DNA of 64,000 nt from Enterococcus caccae ATCC BAA-1240. Lineage in GTDB: Bacteria > Bacillota > Bacilli > Lactobacillales > Enterococcaceae. The translations under genes were made by a program, and so were the position numbers. The stretch lies in the NCBI RefSeq assembly GCF_000407145.1, contig NZ_KE136472.1:434001-498000 (forward strand), read 5' to 3'. Each line of letters begins with the position of its first letter. Position 1 is the first letter of the stretch. Shown one piece after another: positions 9,036-18,293 of the stretch. The notes beneath the pieces were generated by a model. That model ran no database searches, was not told the origin of the DNA, and saw only the letters and a list, made by a program, of their open reading frames with translations.

Positions 9036-9704
9036 ATGAGTCTATTAGACTGGTTTTTCATTGGACAACTTTCTTTTGCAACGCTTTGTTTTTTGTTTAT
9101 CTTTTTTTTCTTATTTTATTCTTTAGTAACTCGTAAAGAACTAAAAACTAGTAAATGGCAGAAACGGCCTAAAAATAAAGAGAAACGTAAACGGTGGTTG
9201 AAAGCGCGAAAACAGCTTGAAAAGCGTCGGAAACGCTTCGATCGAAATATTTTCATTTTTCTATTGTTGGTTATTATAGCGTCTGGAAGTGCGTTTTATT
9301 CTCGATATTATCAGATGACCCATTTAACAGCTGAAGATGCAAAAGGCGTTGTTCAAGGTTATTTTATGTCGGAAGACATCGAAAAAAAGTTGGAGACAAT
9401 GAGAGATGGCGGAAGTATTGAAAAGGAATATCAAACGTATCTAGAAATTAGTTCTTTAATAGTAACTTATAGCAATCGATCTGTTTCTGATGGATTATCG
9501 GAAGAAGGAAAGAGATTATTGACACGTTACAATGTGAGTATGAAAAACCTAGGGATGAATCTCCATAGTTTATCAGAACAACAATTAGAGAATAAAGAAA
9601 CAATAGATGGTTATTTAAAAGATATTCAAAAAATGAAGAAGCAGCAAAAAGAAGTTTTCAAGTATTTCAGAGTAAATGAATCAGCATTAAAAAGAAAAAG
9701 TTAA
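9036..9704 (+). CDS. Two-TM membrane protein with highly basic cytoplasmic loop, unknown function
   Basis: 222 residues, GGAGG before the ATG. TM1 spans about residues 10-31 and TM2 about 71-90. Between them lies a ~40-residue loop packed with Lys/Arg/Trp. The ~130 residues after TM2 look helical and possibly coiled-coil, with an aspartate/glutamate-rich stretch, and should face outside. I do not recognise a family. It lies between the WxL scaffold and the signal peptidase pair, so it may be an assembly factor of the surface complex; this is inference from position. Confidence 0.6.
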   Translation: MSLLDWFFIGQLSFATLCFLFIFFFLFYSLVTRKELKTSKWQKRPKNKEKRKRWLKARKQLEKRRKRFDRNIFIFLLLVIIASGSAFYSRYYQMTHLTAEDAKGVVQGYFMSEDIEKKLETMRDGGSIEKEYQTYLEISSLIVTYSNRSVSDGLSEEGKRLLTRYNVSMKNLGMNLHSLSEQQLENKETIDGYLKDIQKMKKQQKEVFKYFRVNESALKRKS

Positions 9705-9730
9705 GATAACTGGTTGCTGAGGGAAATAAC

Positions 9731-10465
9731 ATGAAACAGACAACAAAAACTAAAGTGAGACAAAAGGCGCTAAAAGCACCATCTAACAAAGAATTAAGTC
9801 AACCTAAAAAAAGAAAAAAGAATGTAGTCAACCAAAAGAAAAGAAAAAAGACGAATGCACCTACAAAAAAATCTTCTTCTAGAAAAAAAAGACCCACAAA
9901 AAAATATATTAATCGTAAAAGAGAAAAACAAAAGCAACTAGTAAAAGAACTTGTTGTGAGTTTATCAATTTTATTAGGATTGATAGTTATAGTACAGTCA
10001 TTGCTTTTTTCTTTTCCATCGGTTGAGGGCTATGGAATGACCCCGTTGCTAAACGATGGTGAACGGGTGATTGTCAGAAAAACGAAGAGAATTAAGCGAT
10101 TTGACTTAGTTTATATTAGGGAACCTGGAACAAAAAGACCAATGATCCGTAGAGTGATTGGTTTACCTGAAGAAGAAATAGCTTATCAAAACGATCAGTT
10201 GTTAGTTGATCAAAAGCCTATTGTAGAGCGGTTTTTGAAAAAAGAATTAAATGAAGCAAAAGTGGAACAACGATTATTGACGGATAACTTCAGTTTGAGA
10301 ACTGTTACAGATGAAAGCCGTTTGCCGAAAGATAGCTATTTTGTTTTAGGTGATAATCGTCATTATGCTGCAGATAGCCGTAATTTTGGCTGGGTTGAGA
10401 AAAAAGATATTTTAGGGGTTGTAAAACTAAGGATATCACCGATGCATCAAATAACATCATTTTAA
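9731..10465 (+). CDS. Signal peptidase I-like protein lacking catalytic Ser and Lys
   Basis: 244 residues. The first ~70 are Lys/Arg-rich cytoplasm, one TM is at ~73-93, then an S26 (type I signal peptidase) domain. The catalytic box normally reading G-x-S-M-x-P reads EGYGMTPLL, so the serine is Gly (residue 102). The lysine box normally reading V-K-R-I-I-G-L-P reads IRRVIGLPEEE, so the general-base lysine is Arg (residue 140). The C-terminal box GDNRHYAADSRNFGWV is intact, so the fold should be. It should not cleave. Catalytically dead paralogues of this kind act as pilus-assembly chaperones in streptococci (SipA). The next gene, 22 nt on, encodes an apparently active paralogue. Confidence 0.85.
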   Translation: MKQTTKTKVRQKALKAPSNKELSQPKKRKKNVVNQKKRKKTNAPTKKSSSRKKRPTKKYINRKREKQKQLVKELVVSLSILLGLIVIVQSLLFSFPSVEGYGMTPLLNDGERVIVRKTKRIKRFDLVYIREPGTKRPMIRRVIGLPEEEIAYQNDQLLVDQKPIVERFLKKELNEAKVEQRLLTDNFSLRTVTDESRLPKDSYFVLGDNRHYAADSRNFGWVEKKDILGVVKLRISPMHQITSF

Positions 10466-10487
10466 TGAAGAGATAGGAGGAATGGAT

Positions 10488-11162
10488 ATGGCAAAAGGAC
10501 CTCATTTCTCAAAGAAAAGAAAACAACGGCAAAAGACTTTAAGTCCAAATAGACGGAGAGAACAACGACTAAATTTACAAAAAATGCAAAGTGAAAATAT
10601 TACGCTGGAGCATAGAAAAAGTTGGCTAAAAGAAGGCTTTTTGATTTTTGTTCTTATACTAGTCATTGTTTTTTTAGGTGTATTTAAAACCCATCGTGTT
10701 TCAGGGAAATCAATGGCACCAACTTTTGAAAATAATGACCGAATTATTGTACAAAAAAACATATCCCCAAAGAGATATGATATCGTGACGTTCGATCCTG
10801 AGATTCCAAATGACCCAAGCTATGTCAAACGAATAATAGGACTTCCAGGTGACCAAATTTGGACAGAATCAAATGCGGTTTATATTCGTCCGTCCAATGC
10901 TGCACCCTGGCAACAAGATGAAGTACCACAATTTATTATCAGCATGTTACCGGATAGTACGCTTAAAGTATTGGTTCATGATGAGGTAGCCCTAAAGCTA
11001 GCTGGGCTTTCCACAATCCCAAAAGGAAACTATTTTGTATTAGGAGACAATCGCGCTGAATCTAAAGATAGTAGAACTCTTGGATTAATTGAAGAAGAAC
11101 AGATTGAAGGTGTAGTAGTATTTCGCTACTTTCCATTCAATAAAATGGGGTTAGTACACTGA
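10488..11162 (+). CDS. Signal peptidase I, active-site residues present
   Basis: 224 residues from the ATG at 10488, 7 nt after AGGAGG; the ATG at 10482 is too close to the ribosome site. A basic cytoplasmic N-terminus (~45 residues) and one TM (~50-67) precede the S26 domain: catalytic Ser75 in GKSMAPTF, Lys114 in YVKRIIGLPGD, and GDNRAESKDSRTLG near the C-terminus. It cleaves signal peptides on the outer membrane face. Position inside the WxL locus suggests it may serve the cluster's own exported proteins, perhaps paired with the inactive paralogue upstream. Confidence 0.92.
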   Translation: MAKGPHFSKKRKQRQKTLSPNRRREQRLNLQKMQSENITLEHRKSWLKEGFLIFVLILVIVFLGVFKTHRVSGKSMAPTFENNDRIIVQKNISPKRYDIVTFDPEIPNDPSYVKRIIGLPGDQIWTESNAVYIRPSNAAPWQQDEVPQFIISMLPDSTLKVLVHDEVALKLAGLSTIPKGNYFVLGDNRAESKDSRTLGLIEEEQIEGVVVFRYFPFNKMGLVH

Positions 11163-11235
11163 TAAAGTATTAAAAATAACGGTCACAAAGTAACATCGCA
11201 CCACAGTTAATTTGTAAATAGGAGGAAGAAATGGC

Positions 11236-13830
11236 ATGAAAATAAAAATATGGCTTAAAAGAAAAGGTTGGGCATTTCTTTTAAGTGTGCTTATTCCCAT
11301 CGTAATAATGGCAGTAGTCTACTTAATGATGGGCATTTATCCTACTAGTCAAAGAACGGTCTTAGCGAGTGATGCGTTATCTCAAACATCAAATTTTTTC
11401 GCAAGTTTTAATAATACGTTACATGGTAAACAAAGTTTTTTTTATACATGGTATGGCTCTTTGGGATTGAATTACTGGTCATTTATGGCCTATTACATAA
11501 ACGGAATTTTTAGTTTTATTGTTGCTTTTTTTGATAATCAACATATTCCTGATGCACTGTATTTGATATTATTACTCAAGTTTGGAGCAATTGGCGGTAC
11601 ATTTTGGATCATGAGTGATCGTTTATTTAAATTACCGCAAATGGCAAAAATAATGTTAAGCGTTAGTTTTGCTTTGTGTGGATTTAGCATTGCCTATTCG
11701 CCGCAACAAATGTGGTTAGATGGATTAATCTATTTCCCTTTAGTTATTTTAGGGATTCATTATTTAATGGATGAACGAAAACCTGCTCTATTATTTATCA
11801 GTTACTTGTTATTATTTTTATCTAATTTTTATATGGCATTTATGGTTGGAGTCTTTTCTTTTTTTTATGTGTTTTGTCGATTTTTAACAGAACCGAAACG
11901 ATTTAAAGCAAGTTTGGTTCCTTACTTGATAACGTCGCTACTCGCAGGTGGGGCGTCTATGGTCACAATTTTGCCAACATTATTAGATTTGAAAAATAAT
12001 GGTGAGGGATTAACACCTATCTATAGCTTTCTAACAAGAGGGATGGATATCTGGGATATTCCAGCAAAAACAATGGTAGGATCCTACGATACTAGTAAAT
12101 ATGGGAGTGCACCGTTTATTTATTTTGGTATGCTAGGGTTGATTTTTTGTCTTTTCTATTTTATAAGTCGGAAAATCGCGCTTAAAAATAAGCTGATCTA
12201 CGGAAGTTTGTTTCTTCTATTGATTGCAAGTGTTTATATTGAGCCGATGAATCTTTTTTGGCATGGAATGCATTCGCCGTATATGTTTTTATTTCGTTTT
12301 AGTTTCTTATTTTCTTTTTTAGGGCTTTTATTAGCTGGCTTTGGATTGGAACAGGTATCCAAGGATGACTTCAATCGTTTAGTTAATACTGTGTTGGGCT
12401 TGATTTTTCTATATGTTTTGATCAGTTTTGTAGCAAATCGTAAAAGATATGAGTATTTGGATCAAAAAACGTTACTTGCTACGTTGACTGTTGCTTTGCT
12501 CTATGTGCTATTAGGCGTTCTAATTCAAAAATGGCCGAAGCGTTTGGTATTGCTCGGATGTCTATTTTCTATTGTTTTTATTGGAGAACAGTTGATCAAT
12601 GCACAAAGTATTGTAAAAGGAATTGCAGGAGAATGGAATTATCCAGATCGGAGAGCTTATGATGATCATTTCTCAGATATCAATACATTGATCGAGACAA
12701 CTAAAAATGAGAACACTAGTCTATATCGGGTAGGAAATGTTGATGCAACATCTCGAAATGAAAGTTTTATCCATGGATATAGCGGTGTTACAATGTTTTC
12801 TTCTATTCGAAATCGTCACTCTTCCCAGTATCTAGATCAGTTAGGATTTCGTTCAGCGGGAACGAATTTGACGATTCAATATGAAAATAATACGTTGATT
12901 ATGGATGCATTATTAGGAATAAAATACAATTTAGCCAAAGAAGATTTAAGAAAATATGGTTATAAAGCGATAAAAACAGCAGGAGATTATACCTTGTATG
13001 AAAATCAGTTTGCAATGCCATTAGGTATTTTAACAGACAAGGGGATCTATAAGAAGAATGCTGTAAAAAATCAAACAGAATTAATGCAATACTTATCTGG
13101 TGATGAATCAAATATTTTTTCTTTTGCTGAAGTTGAGACAGTGAAAGAAAACAATGTCAAAGTAGAAGAACAAGAAGGCGGTGTTTATTATTCAAGAACC
13201 GCGAACGCCAATCGTGAATTGACCTATTCAATTGATGTTCCTGCACGTTCCCAAGCCTATTTAAGTCTATATGGTAAAGGATCAGAGGTAGATATTATTA
13301 CGAAAGTGAATGGGATACAGCGGCATGGTAGTCTGGAATCTAGCGGTCAGTATTATGATTTAGGCTATTATAAAGAAGCTAAAACGGTAGAAGTTCAGGT
13401 TGTATTCACTGGTGAAAATGTTGTACAACTGGTAAAACCAAAAGTGATGTTTTTAAATAGTGATCGTTTCGAGAATATGATGAAAACAATCAAAAAAAAT
13501 GGTGTTACGTTCGAAACCAGCGGTCGAACTTCAGAAGCAGAAGTAGAGTTGTCTAAAGATCAGGTGATTTTGACAACCATCCCATTTGACAAAGGCTGGA
13601 GAGCTTATATTGATGGTGGAAGAGTTGAGATTCCCACATTTAAAGATGCTTTCTTAGCGCTGCCTGTTCCCAAAGGAAAACATACCGTAAAATTAGTATT
13701 TTTGCCTGAAGGTTTTAGAATCGGTCTTTCATTATTCATTAGTTGTATTCTACTTTTTATCTTGTACAACTGGTGGTTAAGGAAAGAAATGGCACAACAG
13801 AACCATATACAGAAGGAGAAAGAGGAATGA
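11236..13830 (+). CDS. YfhO-family GT-C membrane glycosyltransferase
   Basis: 864 residues, GGAGG upstream. About a dozen transmembrane helices fill residues ~10-470. The large first outer loop contains a DALSQTSNFFASF segment typical of the YfhO family. A C-terminal ~370-residue extracytoplasmic region and a final TM (LSLFISCILLFILYNW) follow. YfhO/GtlB proteins use undecaprenyl-phosphate sugars to decorate surface polymers such as lipoteichoic acid. Here the gene is embedded in a WxL cluster with a GT2 of the matching donor-making type at 17262. The acceptor may be a polymer or a surface protein; the sequence does not decide. Its stop overlaps the next start by 4 nt. Confidence 0.85.
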   Translation: MKIKIWLKRKGWAFLLSVLIPIVIMAVVYLMMGIYPTSQRTVLASDALSQTSNFFASFNNTLHGKQSFFYTWYGSLGLNYWSFMAYYINGIFSFIVAFFDNQHIPDALYLILLLKFGAIGGTFWIMSDRLFKLPQMAKIMLSVSFALCGFSIAYSPQQMWLDGLIYFPLVILGIHYLMDERKPALLFISYLLLFLSNFYMAFMVGVFSFFYVFCRFLTEPKRFKASLVPYLITSLLAGGASMVTILPTLLDLKNNGEGLTPIYSFLTRGMDIWDIPAKTMVGSYDTSKYGSAPFIYFGMLGLIFCLFYFISRKIALKNKLIYGSLFLLLIASVYIEPMNLFWHGMHSPYMFLFRFSFLFSFLGLLLAGFGLEQVSKDDFNRLVNTVLGLIFLYVLISFVANRKRYEYLDQKTLLATLTVALLYVLLGVLIQKWPKRLVLLGCLFSIVFIGEQLINAQSIVKGIAGEWNYPDRRAYDDHFSDINTLIETTKNENTSLYRVGNVDATSRNESFIHGYSGVTMFSSIRNRHSSQYLDQLGFRSAGTNLTIQYENNTLIMDALLGIKYNLAKEDLRKYGYKAIKTAGDYTLYENQFAMPLGILTDKGIYKKNAVKNQTELMQYLSGDESNIFSFAEVETVKENNVKVEEQEGGVYYSRTANANRELTYSIDVPARSQAYLSLYGKGSEVDIITKVNGIQRHGSLESSGQYYDLGYYKEAKTVEVQVVFTGENVVQLVKPKVMFLNSDRFENMMKTIKKNGVTFETSGRTSEAEVELSKDQVILTTIPFDKGWRAYIDGGRVEIPTFKDAFLALPVPKGKHTVKLVFLPEGFRIGLSLFISCILLFILYNWWLRKEMAQQNHIQKEKEE

Positions 13831-14798
13831 AAAAAATAATAAGGTATTTCCCGATTTTCGTTTTTAGTTTATTCATAATCAGTGGTTGTTCGGCAAAATT
13901 ATCGGATAAAAAACAATCCTTTGAAGCAGAGGGGATTCAGTATCAATTTCAATTGCCGAGTACTTGGGAAGTTACCAAAGATTATAAAGTAACATATAAT
14001 AAATCAGCTGTTTTTGGAGCGAAAGATAAAAAGAGTAATTCTTCTTTATTTGTTTTAGCTTCTCGTAAAGAGAATGTTGATTTAGCTGATTTTGGTGAAC
14101 GAACCCGTAAAGAGCTGGCAAAGCTGTATAACTATAAAGCGAAAGATATATATATGAAAGAAACCAAAGTTGGCAAGTATAAAGCCTATAAGTATACACT
14201 AAATACTACGTTTGATAAACGTTCTGTTTGGTTACATCTATATTATATTGAAACAGAACATGGCTTGGTTCAATTTGATTTTTATTCTGCTGATGATGGC
14301 AAACATGAAAAACGTGTTGATATCATTGATTCTTCCGCATACTCCATCAAAGAAAAAGAAGATCAAGGCCCTGTTGAAGATGAAGACGAAATTGTGTTTG
14401 ATTCAAGTGCATTAAACATAAAAGTGACAGGTGTAATGGATTTAGATGGAGAGAATGATACCTCAGTTTATGCAATTCGTTATATGGTTACAAACAAAGG
14501 GAAACAAGAGGATATTACACCAGAGAAATGGCAAGAGTTGATAAAAGTAACTCAAAATGATCAAGAGTTACAAGAGGGAACTGTTAAAAAAGATGATCAA
14601 GTAGTGGATATCACGAAGTTATTGAAACAGCAAAATCAAAAAATTTCTAGTGGGGAAACTCTTGAGGCAGTTGTTATATATACGTTGAAAGACAAGACAA
14701 AAGATATAGTGCTTACACCTTCTAAAGAGGTCTTTAAAGATGCTGAACCCGTACATTTAGCACTTGCAAAAGATAGTGGAAAGGAAGACGGAAAATAA
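13827..14798 (+). CDS. Lipoprotein with PsbP-like and DUF5067-like domains
   Basis: Start at 13827 (ATGA overlap with the upstream stop, ribosome site GGAGAAAGAGG). 323 residues. The signal peptide ends in lipobox FIISGC, so it is a diacylglyceryl lipoprotein facing outside. Residues ~30-165 resemble a PsbP-like fold (IQYQFQLPSTWEVTKDYK). Residues ~190-300 look like DUF5067 (SSALNIKVTGVMDLDGEND, YMVTNKGKQEDITPEKW), a domain often on Gram-positive lipoproteins. The 1-nt overlap with the next gene implies tight co-expression. Role in the locus unknown. Confidence 0.75.
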   Translation: MKKIIRYFPIFVFSLFIISGCSAKLSDKKQSFEAEGIQYQFQLPSTWEVTKDYKVTYNKSAVFGAKDKKSNSSLFVLASRKENVDLADFGERTRKELAKLYNYKAKDIYMKETKVGKYKAYKYTLNTTFDKRSVWLHLYYIETEHGLVQFDFYSADDGKHEKRVDIIDSSAYSIKEKEDQGPVEDEDEIVFDSSALNIKVTGVMDLDGENDTSVYAIRYMVTNKGKQEDITPEKWQELIKVTQNDQELQEGTVKKDDQVVDITKLLKQQNQKISSGETLEAVVIYTLKDKTKDIVLTPSKEVFKDAEPVHLALAKDSGKEDGK

Positions 14799-15535
14799 TG
14801 CGAAAAAAGCGTACTTTGTTTTTTTGTGCAACAACGATTTTATTACTTATAATAAGTGCCTGCTCAGCAAATAAAAAGACAACTTCGATCGAACATGAAC
14901 AACTTCTTTGGCACGATAGTAGAGAAAAGCCTTTCGGTCGATTTGATTATCCAAAAATTAGTAAAAAAGAGGGACTTTCTTTGTTGAAAGACAAGTTTAA
15001 AGTAAAAGTACCAGGCATGATAGCCCAAGCAGAGGCGTTGATGGAAAAAGAAGTGGTAACAGATGAAGTAAAACTTGGTGATTCCGAATATACTCTGTAT
15101 GCTGAAGGGGATGAATTAAGAATTCAAGGATACTATCCATTTTTTAAAGAGAGTCAGCTAGAAACAGTTTCTGTGGTAGAATTTACGTATTTGTTTAGGC
15201 GGGAAGAAAAAGATGTTCGACTAAGAACTCAGAGCTTTTCTATTGTGAATGTGGGCGAAAAAGAAGCATTTACCAAAGAAAAATTCCATACTTTTTTAGA
15301 AGAAACCGCTAAAATAATTGATTTGCCCAAAACGATGTCGGATCGTTCGATTGAAAATTTTGACAAAACATATCAAGAACTGGATAATCGTCCAGCATCA
15401 CAACGAGTAAAAGTTTATAGTAATGATGAGGAAATGACTGAGAAGAAACGTATCACACAATCTATAGTAGCTGAATTCAGTCAAAAAAAAGAATTGAAAG
15501 GACTACAAGTTGCAATTGTGGATCGTACAGAATAA
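14798..15535 (+). CDS. Lipoprotein of unknown function
   Basis: 245 residues; the start overlaps the previous stop by one base. The signal peptide ends in lipobox IISAC, so it is membrane-anchored outside. The mature part is charged and mixed alpha/beta; I recognise no domain. It is flanked by another lipoprotein and a GT39-like enzyme, so it probably works in the same envelope process. Confidence 0.65.
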   Translation: MRKKRTLFFCATTILLLIISACSANKKTTSIEHEQLLWHDSREKPFGRFDYPKISKKEGLSLLKDKFKVKVPGMIAQAEALMEKEVVTDEVKLGDSEYTLYAEGDELRIQGYYPFFKESQLETVSVVEFTYLFRREEKDVRLRTQSFSIVNVGEKEAFTKEKFHTFLEETAKIIDLPKTMSDRSIENFDKTYQELDNRPASQRVKVYSNDEEMTEKKRITQSIVAEFSQKKELKGLQVAIVDRTE

Positions 15536-15557
15536 ACGAATAAAAGGGAGAAAATAA

Positions 15558-17237
15558 ATGGCAGTTGTTGTGTTATATGTACTGATGATAGGATTTGTAG
15601 GAGTTGGGGCTAGTATTCTCTGGCGTGAGTGGAAACAATGCCGATGTGATCAGAAACAAAAAGAATTTCTTCAAATTCTTTTTGTTTTGTTAGTTGTCGG
15701 TCTATTCACTCGATACATCAATATTAACCAATTACCTGGGCTTCAAATTGATGAAGCGATGTCAGGTTATGATACGTGGGCATTAGCAAAATACGGGACA
15801 GACAGCGCTTTGAATTCGTGGCCGATCTATTTGATTGGATATGGGACAGGACCTTCTGCATTTTATACATATTTATCCTTACCATTTGTGAAAATATTGG
15901 GGTTAAGTCTTGTCAGTACACGTTTGGCAATGGTTTGTCTTTCTTCCATTACTATTTTGATTGTAATGTGGACTTTATTGAGACTCAACCTGTCAAAAAA
16001 ATTAACGCTATCTATTTTTTTTATGCTAATCATCAGTCCTTGGCATATGCTGATCAGTCGCTTTGGGTTAGATGCCAATGTGGCGCCGCACTTACTTTTA
16101 GTTGCGCTATGTCTGGTTTTAGTTGGGATGAATGAAAGTGGTAAAAAACAAACTATATTTTATAGTGTTGCGATTTGCTTGATTGGCTTAACATCATATG
16201 CTTATTTAGCGACCTGGTACTTTTTACCACTATTTCTACTATTTCTCTTAGGGTATTTTCTGAAAAATCGATACTTAAACAAAATGCAAATAGTTATTTT
16301 AATGGTTGTTTTGATTGTTACGATTATTCCAATTGTGATTTTTGCTTATGTGCAGTATGTAGGGCAGGAAACAATAACAATTTTCGGAGTAACATTTGCC
16401 AAGATGATTGGCAGTCAAAGTGAAGGTCAAACAATTTTATTCAAAGACGATATCTGGGGGGCATTTTTAGGGAATCTTCAAAGAATTCTTGGTTTTCTTT
16501 TAAGTGGAAGAGATGGATTGATTTTTAGTTCGATTCATGGATTTGGTTTTATGTATAATTTAGCTGGATTATTATTAGCCTGTCTTGGATGGATCAAAAT
16601 GCGTAAGGAAAAAAGTCCGTTTAGTCAATTAACGATTGGTTGGTTTGTGTGTAGTTTACCTTTATTGTTGATCATTGTTCCAGTTGTTCATCATTGGAAT
16701 GTGGTCATGTTCCCTTTAATCATTATGATGGGATATGGACTTGCAAGTTTGCATTCAATAGAAAATAAAACCATATTTCGAAATAGTATTGCATTTTTTT
16801 CAGTATTATTCGTATTGTATGTTTACACGTACAATGTTGTATACAAAGAAGAACAGCAAGATAGTACTTATATGGCACCTGTAACTCTGGAAGAGACCTT
16901 GAAAGTTGGAAATGAAAAAAAACTAGAAAATATTTATATTGAACGTAGTAGTTTAAAACAATTACAAGATTTAACGTTTATTTTCATCCGTTTTTATGAT
17001 CCAATTTCACCAGAAAGTTATCAAGCTAGCCGAGATACGCCGTACGATAAAAATAGTAATATGACCTATCGCTATTATGGAAAATATGTTTTTTTAGATG
17101 AAAATGAGGCAACTAAAACGGATCAAACAAGTATCGGTTATCTTTATCATAAAGGAACGGATCTATCCAAAAAAACATTTTTAAAAGATTTTGCAGTGTA
17201 TGAAAATGCTGATTTTTTACTATTTTATAAAGAATAG
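15558..17237 (+). CDS. GT39/PMT-like polytopic glycosyltransferase
   Basis: 559 residues with about eleven TM helices. The first outer loop carries LPGLQIDEAMSGYDTW, whose Asp-Glu pair after TM1-2 fits the catalytic acidic motif of the PMT/ArnT (GT39/GT83) families that move sugars from polyprenyl phosphate onto acceptors outside the membrane. A ~120-residue C-terminal extracytoplasmic part follows. GGGAG lies before the ATG. Together with YfhO (11236) and the GT2 (17262) it gives the locus two GT-C enzymes, so two modifications or two acceptors are possible. Confidence 0.75.
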   Translation: MAVVVLYVLMIGFVGVGASILWREWKQCRCDQKQKEFLQILFVLLVVGLFTRYININQLPGLQIDEAMSGYDTWALAKYGTDSALNSWPIYLIGYGTGPSAFYTYLSLPFVKILGLSLVSTRLAMVCLSSITILIVMWTLLRLNLSKKLTLSIFFMLIISPWHMLISRFGLDANVAPHLLLVALCLVLVGMNESGKKQTIFYSVAICLIGLTSYAYLATWYFLPLFLLFLLGYFLKNRYLNKMQIVILMVVLIVTIIPIVIFAYVQYVGQETITIFGVTFAKMIGSQSEGQTILFKDDIWGAFLGNLQRILGFLLSGRDGLIFSSIHGFGFMYNLAGLLLACLGWIKMRKEKSPFSQLTIGWFVCSLPLLLIIVPVVHHWNVVMFPLIIMMGYGLASLHSIENKTIFRNSIAFFSVLFVLYVYTYNVVYKEEQQDSTYMAPVTLEETLKVGNEKKLENIYIERSSLKQLQDLTFIFIRFYDPISPESYQASRDTPYDKNSNMTYRYYGKYVFLDENEATKTDQTSIGYLYHKGTDLSKKTFLKDFAVYENADFLLFYKE

Positions 17238-17261
17238 GTAACGTGTTAGGAGGGAATGTAA

Positions 17262-18293
17262 ATGAAGCGTATTACTGTGATCATCCCATTTCTAAATGAA
17301 GAACCTGTGATAGAAAAAATGTATGAACGACTTAAACAACTTGCAGAGGAGTGTCCTGACTATCGTTTTGATTTTCTTTTTGTGAATGATGGAAGTGAGG
17401 ATCAAAGTTTAAGAATTATATTGAAGCTAAGAAACTATGATCAACGGGTTTCTATTGTGGATCTTTCACGTAATTACGGAAAAGAGATCGCGATGTTAGC
17501 AGGTTTTGATCATGCTAAAGGCGATGCTGCTGTTGTCATTGATTCTGACTTACAACAACCACCTGAATTGATTAAAGAAATGATTGAGTGGTGGGAAAAA
17601 GGCTATGAAGATGTATACGCGATTAGAAAAGAGCGCAAAGGAGAAAGCTTCATAAAAAAATGGACTTCTGCGTGTTATTATAGAATTTTACAAAAAGCTA
17701 GTAGAACAAATATATATGCGAACGCTGGTGATTTTCGCTTATTAGATCGTAAAGCGGTAGATGCTTTGAAAATGATTCGGGAACATGAGCGTTACACTAA
17801 AGGATTATACGGTTGGATCGGGTTTAAGAAAAAAGAACTTTATTATGATGCAGATGAACGAGCTGGTGGAACTACTAAATGGCGGTTTTCTTCTTTATTC
17901 AATTTGGCAATGAACGGCATCACTTCATATACAACGTTGCCATTAAAGATTACAACAATTATTGGTGGAGTTGTTTCATTGGCGGCGTTTATATATATGA
18001 TGATTGTATTAGTTCAAACGCTTTTATTAGGGGCTGATGTGTCAGGGTATCCATCTTTGATGATCGGTATTCTATTTCTCGGAGGCCTTCAATTGATTTC
18101 TCTTGGCATTATCGGAGAGTATTTGGGTCGAGTGTTTAATGAAACAAAAAGACGACCATTGTATTTTGTTGATACGTATTATGATTCGGAAAGTCCAGAA
18201 ACATCTAAACCCATTGATCAAAAACAAGATAGAATCTCTATTTTTTCATTGATAGAAGAAGAGACTCAAACAAGGAAGGAGCATCGTAATTAG
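17262..18293 (+). CDS. Polyprenyl-phosphate glycosyltransferase, CsbB/GtrB type (GT2)
   Basis: 343 residues, AGGAGG upstream. The N-terminal GT-A domain has IIPFLNEE, FVNDGSEDQS and the metal-binding DSDLQQPPEL; RWKF-like text appears as GGTTKWRFSSLF. Two C-terminal TM helices (~residues 228-255 and 263-288) and GEYLGRVFNETKRRP complete the typical pattern. Enzymes of this type load a sugar onto undecaprenyl phosphate on the inner membrane face. A flippase (GtrA) and a GT-C enzyme then use it outside; candidates are at 28037, 11236 and 15558. Confidence 0.9.
   Translation: MKRITVIIPFLNEEPVIEKMYERLKQLAEECPDYRFDFLFVNDGSEDQSLRIILKLRNYDQRVSIVDLSRNYGKEIAMLAGFDHAKGDAAVVIDSDLQQPPELIKEMIEWWEKGYEDVYAIRKERKGESFIKKWTSACYYRILQKASRTNIYANAGDFRLLDRKAVDALKMIREHERYTKGLYGWIGFKKKELYYDADERAGGTTKWRFSSLFNLAMNGITSYTTLPLKITTIIGGVVSLAAFIYMMIVLVQTLLLGADVSGYPSLMIGILFLGGLQLISLGIIGEYLGRVFNETKRRPLYFVDTYYDSESPETSKPIDQKQDRISIFSLIEEETQTRKEHRN

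Noticed and set aside
14212-14415. 67-codon plus-strand ORF within the lipoprotein gene
   Set aside because: Overlaps the real gene in another frame and has no ribosome site.
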